The translations under genes and the position numbers were made by a program. Positions 54,701 to 62,800 of a stretch of DNA of 64,000 nucleotides are shown here, in pieces (within the stretch, counting starts at the first letter, position 1; each line of letters starts with the position of its first letter). Source of the DNA: Pelodera strongyloides (Eukaryota; Nematoda; Chromadorea; Rhabditida; Rhabditidae); NCBI GenBank assembly GCA_036852015.1, contig JAANDG010000007.1:496001-560000 (forward strand), written 5' to 3'. Below the pieces are notes generated by a model. The model did not search any database. It saw nothing but the letters and a program-made list of their open reading frames with translations, and was not told where the DNA came from.

Positions 54701-57700
54701 ATAAGACATCGTAAAATGGTTCACAAAACATTGTGGTTGTGGTAAATGAAACAATTAATCCTCCCACCCATATTGAACTAACAATAAGAGACTTTCTTCC
54801 ATACGCTATTTTCTTGGCACTTTACATGACACAAAATCATTCACTGTTGATGATTCCTACATTAGCGATTCCATCCCCGTGCAGAATAGAAGAGATGTTC
54901 TCTACTCAATTAATTCAACACAACTCACAGAGCGGTCTTCTCCAGAAAATCGATAAAGTCCACCACAGCGTCACACAAATCAGGAGTGAATGTCAACGAC
55001 GACGAGAATAGTGAGAAGACACCCTCGATCACGGGCAGAAGAGAACCGAGGTCATGGTCGTGCTTCTGAAACAAGCAGAATATGAAATACTAATACCCAA
55101 AATACTTATTAGTATGGTTCCTGGCCAACAGGATACAGGATTAAAACTACGTTTCTCAACGAGCACTTCTGTGATTTAGATGGAGCGCACTCTCAGAAAT
55201 ACACTCCGAATGTCAAAAAAACCAAATGGGAAATGCAAAGAAATCATTAACCTGAATTTCCTCCTTGAAAAGAGTGAGGTATCGCACAGCAATTGGACAG
55301 ACTTCATCCCGAGACACCAAATCGACAAACGACTTTTCAAAAGATGCATTCTCGGAGTTGAAGTTCTGGAAAATAAACTTTCACTGAGGTGAGGTTTGCA
55401 ACTACCCAAATTCAGAAAAAAACAAGCTGCGAGGCACAGATGCGGCTCTCGGATTCTTCAAAAAAGCGACAAGACGGTATACGATCCTTGTTTTTGTTCT
55501 TAATAAATAAATAAAGATTTCATCAAGTATCAAATTGTTCTACCTGCATGAAAGTCATCACTCCCTCGTTGAAGAAATTCTTGTATTGTCTGAAGAAGAA
55601 AGTGAGCACGGGCAGCGAAGACGTGGGAGAACGAACCACGTCGAGAAATTCGCTGAAGCGAATAAAACTAAACAACAATTTATCGTGAAAAAGTGCTCTG
55701 TTTTAGGTAGGTGTTTTTGGCTCTTCTCGCCATCATTACAATGAAGTACTTAGCTAATTATCAGAAAATTTAGCGGCGACAAAAAGAGACCAATTCGGTT
55801 GTGGGCTGCATCTACAAAAAGTGAAAAATTCATTATGTTAATACTTAAACTATTTTATGAAAATGACCAGTCGGTCTCTTCCGACTGCAAGAATCGGCCT
55901 TCGGCCGATTGTTACCCTACTACTTAAATTTCCTATGATACTATGATTCTTTACTTTTGTTTGCTAATTATTTATTTCTATTCAACGGGCCCCTACAATC
56001 CTATGCTCATGGTTCAACGCACCGTAGGGGTGAAACGGGTAATGCCGGCGAAATGAGCGGGCGTCCTGCGAGAAGATTGGCACCCGCAGGACGTATTGCC
56101 AAAACCAACTATGTCAAAGTCAAATCAGCAAAGACCCCGAGTTCCGTGCGCCGCAAGGCAGGGGTGCTATAGCAATCTCACGGCCGTAGGGAACCATAAT
56201 TTTTCCTATTTTCATATATCTACGTTTAACGCCCGGACGCTGCACAAGGACGCTGATGTCGATCAGTTGATCGGCGAGCTCGATAATGTGAACGCTGGCA
56301 TCGTTGCTATCCAAGAGACGCGGTCCAAGGAGAGCAAGTGCAAGACCTGGCACAGTGGCCACCGTGTGCTCATTGGAGCCAGAGAGGAGAGGTCGAGGTC
56401 TGGCGGTGTGGGCTTCATAGTCCCCCCAGAATACCTGCCATATGTCAGCGATATGAGAGCAGTCAGCCCGCGTGTGGCGGTCCTTCATGGCGAAGTGAAA
56501 CGTGTGACATTCACCGTTGTTAACGTGTACGCTCCCACCAGCGAGTATGACGACGAGGTCGTGGAGGAGCTTTATGATGACATTGAGCGAGAACTGACGA
56601 ACAGTCGTGCACATGTCAAGCTTGTCGTCGGTGACTTCAACGCGTCCATCGGTCCCAGGGACGATGGGGAGACGTACGTTGGGCACTACGCTGCAGACAC
56701 CCGTAATGACCGTGGTCAACGGCTAGCAGATTTTGCGGAAAGTCAGTGCATGTACGTGTTGAACACCATGTTCCAACAACGAAAGCGTAGACTTTGGACG
56801 TGGCAGAGCCCGCAAGGTGCAAAGAAACAGCTGGACTATGTCCTTTGCAACGACGCCCATTGGGTCGTTGACTGTAAGATCGTCGGTAGAAGCTGGTGCG
56901 GCTCAAGTTCAGATCACCGCTTGGTCAAGTCCATCATCGAACTTTGGTTCTGTTAAGTTCAGAAGGCGCACCTCCAGGCGTGGAGACGTTGATCCGGGTC
57001 TAGCCCGTGCTATAATGAACCAAGTGGACTGGTCGAGGTACGGTTCACCTCAGTCGTACTCCGAACTGAGCCGGGAATTGGCGAGGGCATCAGCTGAGGC
57101 TAGGCCGGCCATTCGTGCTCATCCTAGAGAAAGACTGACGTCGAAGACCATTGAATTGATCCGTGAGAGACGAAAAAGGCTACATCAGGGTCAAAACGTA
57201 CAGAGCCTCAGCCGCGACCTACGAAAGATGGTTGAAACAGACTATAAGAACTTTAACGAGGTTAAAGCTCTCGAAGCGGCCCAGCGTCTTATGTCCATAA
57301 AGAAAGTACGCCAACGCTATTCCTTGCATAAGGAGGCAACTGTGGCCATGATGGACAAAGACGGTACTTTGAAGACCAAGATCCAGGATATTGCCGATAT
57401 CATCAAAGATTTCTATGGGGATCTCTTTGCTTCGAAGAAGCGTGTTCCGAAATCAGGCATTGAAGTGAATGAGGACGTGCCGGAGATCATGGAGAGCGAG
57501 GTTGAACATGCTTTGAAGAGAATGCCTAATAACAGGGCTCCTGGCAATGATGGCATTTCCATTGATCTCCTCAAGTACGCTCCGAAGACCGCTCTATCCG
57601 CGGTTTGCAGGTTGTTCAACAATATCCTCTCAATGAAAATCGTCCCTGAGAACTGGAAAGGTAGTAAAACCATCCTGATCCATAAGAAGGGAAGCAAAGA

Positions 57701-59757
57701 GGACATAAACAACTATCGTCCAATTGCGTTGATGTCACAGCTGTCAAAGCTGTTTTCTCGCGTCATCTTGAACCGAATCAGCAAGTGGCTGGAAGAAGGC
57801 AATAGACGAGAGCAGGCAGGCTTTCGAGGCGGGTACTCGACTATTGACCACATTCACACTGTGTGTCAAGTTATCGAGCGGTCTAGGGAGTACAAGATAC
57901 CCCTCTGTATGTTGTTTGTCGACTTCAAAAAGGCGTTCGATTCGGTTGAGAAGCAGGCGGTCCTCAATGCTCTGAAACATCACGCAGTGCCAGAAAGCTA
58001 CGTGTCTATGATAGACGAGCTGTATAACCAGTGCGCCACGGACATCCAACTCCTTCATACACCAGTTAAGGTGCCGGTTGTTGAGCGCGGAGTCAAACAA
58101 GGGGATGTCATTTCACCCACTCTGTTTTCTGCTTCTCTGGAATGTGCTTTGAGAGACGCCAACATGTCCGGTGGTTATGACATTGACGGCGAAACACTAC
58201 AGTTCTTACTGTTTGCCGACGATGTGGTTCTTATAGCCAAAGACCCATGTACACTGCAGAAAAACCTAGACGAACTAATTCGAGTAACGTCGCTAATCGG
58301 TCTTGAAGCCCACCCAGGCAAGACACAGTGGATGGCTAACGATCATTGTCCAAACGGCGGTGCAGACATACGTATTGGCAACAGCACGCTCGAAAAGGTC
58401 GGGAAGTATGTTTACCTTGGACGCGAGGTTAACCCCAGCAACAGCCTCACCGCCGAACTCTCTCGGCGTAAACAGTCTGGGTGGAAGGCTTTCTGGAAAC
58501 TACGAGATGTACTCACCAATGTGAAGCTTTCAAAAGAAGTGAAAGCCAAGGTGTTTAACACGCATGTGCTGCCAGCAATGACCTATGCTTCCGAAACTTG
58601 GTGCACGACAAAGAAAGACGAAGAATCCTTACTTGTCACCCAGAGAGCCATGGAGCGTAAGATGGTAGGCACGCGCCTCCGTGATCGTATGTCAAACGTC
58701 ACACTTCGAGAAAAGTCCGGCGTAGATGATATAATTGATAGGATATACAGCTCGAAACATCGATGGGCTGGTCATGTCATTCGTAGAAATGACAATCGAT
58801 GGACCACTCGGGTCACAGAATGGCGTCCCCGCGATTACAAGCGTCCTCAAGGGCGACCGCCAACGAGATGGGCAGACCCGATGGTTAAATCATTTGGACG
58901 TGCATGGAATCGCATCGCAAGATGCAGGTCTTCATGGCGTAGTTGCGACCTGCGCTGTTGGCGAGCCAACAGCTGATATAACGGTCTTCAAGGTATTCAA
59001 GGTAAGGTATTCAACGGGGAGCCAAAATTGCGGCTGGAGAAAAGGCGTAACGGTAGACGTATAGTTTTTCGCACTACTCAAACTTGGAGGCTACTACTTG
59101 AGCAGTCACACAGGTGTAGAAGTTAAATAAAAACATGTCTGTTCAGTGAATAGAAAGCGAACTATGCGAATGAAAATGATCTATGAAATATATTTCACTA
59201 AGCGAGACCCTTTTCAGATATGTTACGTATTTGTCGTGTTTTGATCTACATTGTTATGTGAGACTGACAATAGGCATTTATATATTGGTATGCCACAAAA
59301 GGAGTACTACCTTACAGCTTCAAAAAAATTACACTTCCTTCTTTAAATTGTCCACTTGCTCAATTCTCTTTATGTATGCTTCCATAGTTCGCAACACATT
59401 TCAAAAGTTTACGTGAACCAGCAGACAAATGGAGCGCCGCAATTTTTGGTCCCCGTTGGATAAATAAATAATTAGCAAACAAAGTAAAGAATCATAGTAT
59501 CATAGGAAATTTAAGTAGTAGGGTAACAATCGGCCGAAGGCCGATTCTTGCAGTCGGAAGAGACCGACTGGTCATTTTCATAAAATAGTTTAAGTATTAA
59601 CATAATGAATTTTTCACTTTTTGTAGATGCAGCCACAACCGAATTGGTCTCTTTTTGTCGCCGCTAAATTTTCTGATAATTAGCTAAGTACTTCATTGTA
59701 ATGATGGCGAGAAGAGCCAAAAACACCTACCTAAAACAGAGCACTTTTTCACGATAA

Positions 59758-59806
<49 letters not shown>

Positions 59807-62800
59807 ATAATTTTCCTCTTTTTAGAGATATTTGGGAAAATATCAGGCCTAACGCCGAACTAATTGAATGTTCATTTACGGGATATAAATAAGTAACTCA
59901 CACAATTAAATATGCATTATACACTGATTGTGAGGGTCAATTCTGCAACTTATCATTCTTCGTTTGGTTAAAACAGTTGGAGAACACTAGGTGTTCAATG
60001 TTTTTAGTTTTTACCGAAAGATAAATTTCTTTATTTTAATAAAAAAATTCACACCTAATTTAATAAAGATAATTTTCCTTTAGAAAGATTATGGTCATTA
60101 GGTTAGGTGTTAGCGGTAGTTTCCAATAAACAAGCCTCCTAATGAAACACACTTATTGTTAGTATGAGTGGACGGAATAAATAAACTTTAACTTCTAATT
60201 CTTTGCCTACAATTCGATCGCTGTTACCGCAACTATGCATTTGACTGGAAAAGAATTTAAACCTTGTTCGTCTTCAAAAAAAACTACTACCCTATCCTAT
60301 ACCCCTATACGCTGTCTTCAAAAACTACTAACCTACTAACTTCAAAAAAAAAACTTCAAAAACCTCTTCAAAAACTACTAACCTATACTATACCCTATAC
60401 GCTGTCTTCAAAACTACTAACCTACTAACTTCAAAAAAAACTTCAAAAACTCAAAAAAAAAAACTACTAACCTATACTATACCCCTATACGCTGCATAAC
60501 ATGGACTATTTATGCGTGAAACCCAAATTTGTCATAAATTGATGACTTCACTAAACTGTTTTACCCTATGGCGCTCAATTTTTTTATGAATTAGGAAATT
60601 AGGAGAATGAATTAGGAGTTGCATTTTTTCGTGAGCCTCGAGTATCCATTGTTGCAAAAAGCTCGTCGATGCGCGAACTTGTGTTCTATTTACTGTACAA
60701 TTACCGTCCCATGGAAATTAGGCGTCCCATGAGTGGGACAACCGTCCCATGGAAATCTGACCGTCCCATGGTGCCAGAATGGATGTTATCTCACTCAAAC
60801 ATTACTACATATCAACTTTCTTGGCAATGGAAAAAAAAAGAATAAAGTATTGAGTCGGTTGAGGTTGAGAGGGTTCTGGGACTTTGAAAGGGCCATGGGA
60901 CGGTCAGATTTTCATGGGACGGTCAGATTTTCATGGGACGGTCAGATTTTCATGGGACGGTTTGGAAGTCTATGGGACGGTTGGGAGGTCCATGGGACGG
61001 CTAGATTCCCTTGGGACAGTTGTTCCTTTAATGGGACGTTGTTGTCCCATGAGTGGGACGGTTGGCTCCTTTGGGACGCCTAGATTTCCATGATTTCCAT
61101 GAGACGGTAATTCTACAATACAATATACAATAGAGCCCGAACGAACTATCATTCCATAACTAACAATCCTTCTGCTCTACCAGTTGCGCCATTCAGCTAC
61201 TGGGTCGTGAAAGCTAACAGGAATTATATAGTTAATTAGGGACAGAGTGACTGAAGGTTAAACATTGGATTATGTAGCTTTATTCATGAAGTATTATTTG
61301 AGAAATTTCTGAATGAGAAACTTCAGTACTATGTGAGACACAGTAGTGGGCTCTATCTCCTTTTATAATTCACAAAAGATCAATGATTATGTAAACGGCA
61401 CTGATAGTGTGCCAATCAAAAAAGCTAAATGTTGAACGCAAAACGTTCGGCTTTGGCCGAAACCGAACGCACGACCCTCGCTCTGCTCTGTAGCCAAACG
61501 CTTTGCCAATGTACTACAAGGCATGTTGTTTTTGTAAGTAAAGGTCACCTCAAGCTGAGGAGTTAGGCGACCGGGATATAAAAAAAAAAAAAAATACTAT
61601 TTTGCAACTTTAAAGCCTTGGAATTTCCAACTTCTCATTAATTAACTTTTACTAGCGTCCTGACAACAACCCAAATTCCAATGAGTGCTGAATAAAAACT
61701 CGATATTGATATAATATTGTTCAGACATCTTCATTTTTTTTTTTAATCTTTTCCGCATTCACTATTTCCCTATTCACCTACACTTCAGCAAAAGCACATG
61801 CATTTGTCAAAAGAAAAGGGGGATCCCAGGCTACCAGCTTGAACATGTGAAAAAATAACCAAATAAAAATTTATATTATATAGAAGTTGTTTTCCATGGA
61901 AAATGCTTTATTTTATAATGTACTGCGCACTGTCCGCGTAAACTATGAGGTATGAACCCATCTGGTATGAGGCAAAAGGGGCGGGGCTTCGGCTGTGCGC
62001 ACAAAACTGCGAAGGTGCAATGTTCGAGGCCCCAAAAGTCTAAGAAATCGATATCGGGGAAAGATGCTGTGAGAGAGAAATATTCTCAGCAACACTTCAG
62101 TTATCTAATGCAGAAGTTTGGGCGCAAAATTTTCATTCAGAAACGCGCTAGGGCCGAAAATGTACCAAAAATTACCAAAATTAGCATAAAAATTAATAAA
62201 TCGATAATTAGAAATCAATATTTTAAAATTCTAATGGCTTTGCTAGAATCCCGCCCCCTGATATACTATAATGAAGACCAGTTCAAAAGTGTGCCTTTGA
62301 TGCCCACGAAAATTGAGGAAGGAAGGACAGAAAAAAAAAAAAAATCCACATAATACGTCAGTCGTTTTTTTAATAACTTCTCTTCAAAATGATTTTTTCT
62401 GGCTGAGTTTTTGCAGGGTTGTAGAGGAACATTAGAAGAGTAGATTTGCCAAATTAGAGCCCATTTGGTCTAGTACTTTTTGTGCTATTAATTAATGAGT
62501 GCTCCCAGGTCCGGGAAACCCCCGGAGAAGAACCAAAAAGGGCTAGGCTGCGCCTAGCCCCAAAAGCAAAACACGAGGTCAGAAGGTTGCAACAATCAGT
62601 TTTCCTCCAAAAGAATTCAAATTAATGATAATAATCTTCGAGAATTAGAAATATGGTTAGTCAATTCCAGCGATGCCAGTTCGAAGGGCACGAAATCCTC
62701 TAATGCTAGACACCGCCGTTCGCACGAACAAAATTGTGATGTTTCAAGGAAACCATAAACACACAGCCTCAGGTTTCAGTGGCTTCTTGGGTTTCTGTAG

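Larger units (their letters stand above)
55674..59806 (+). mobile_element. Composite element: RTE-type retroelement between long inverted repeats
   Basis: About 4.1 kb: left inverted arm (55674-55994), an endonuclease plus reverse transcriptase unit on the plus strand (56096-58976), about 470 bp without a gene, right arm (59447-59759) and a 47-C run. It sits antisense inside a 7.2-kb UBR4 intron. RTE elements are not known to carry terminal inverted repeats. Either the retroelement landed in a foldback element, or the arms mobilise it, or the palindrome comes from assembly. I see no clear target-site duplication: the left flank is ...AACAA and the right flank ATAATTTTCC after the C run. Confidence 0.75.

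Noticed and set aside
56120..56719. 199-residue minus-strand frame opposite the endonuclease
   Set aside because: Shadow of the plus-strand endonuclease, which carries all the motifs.
60733..61093. Frames with repeated [13 protein letters not shown] peptides
   Set aside because: They come from the GGGAC repeat array of the foldback element; no gene signals.
61952..62353. 133-residue Lys-rich plus-strand frame
   Set aside because: No domain, low complexity, and it runs into a dispersed repeat.
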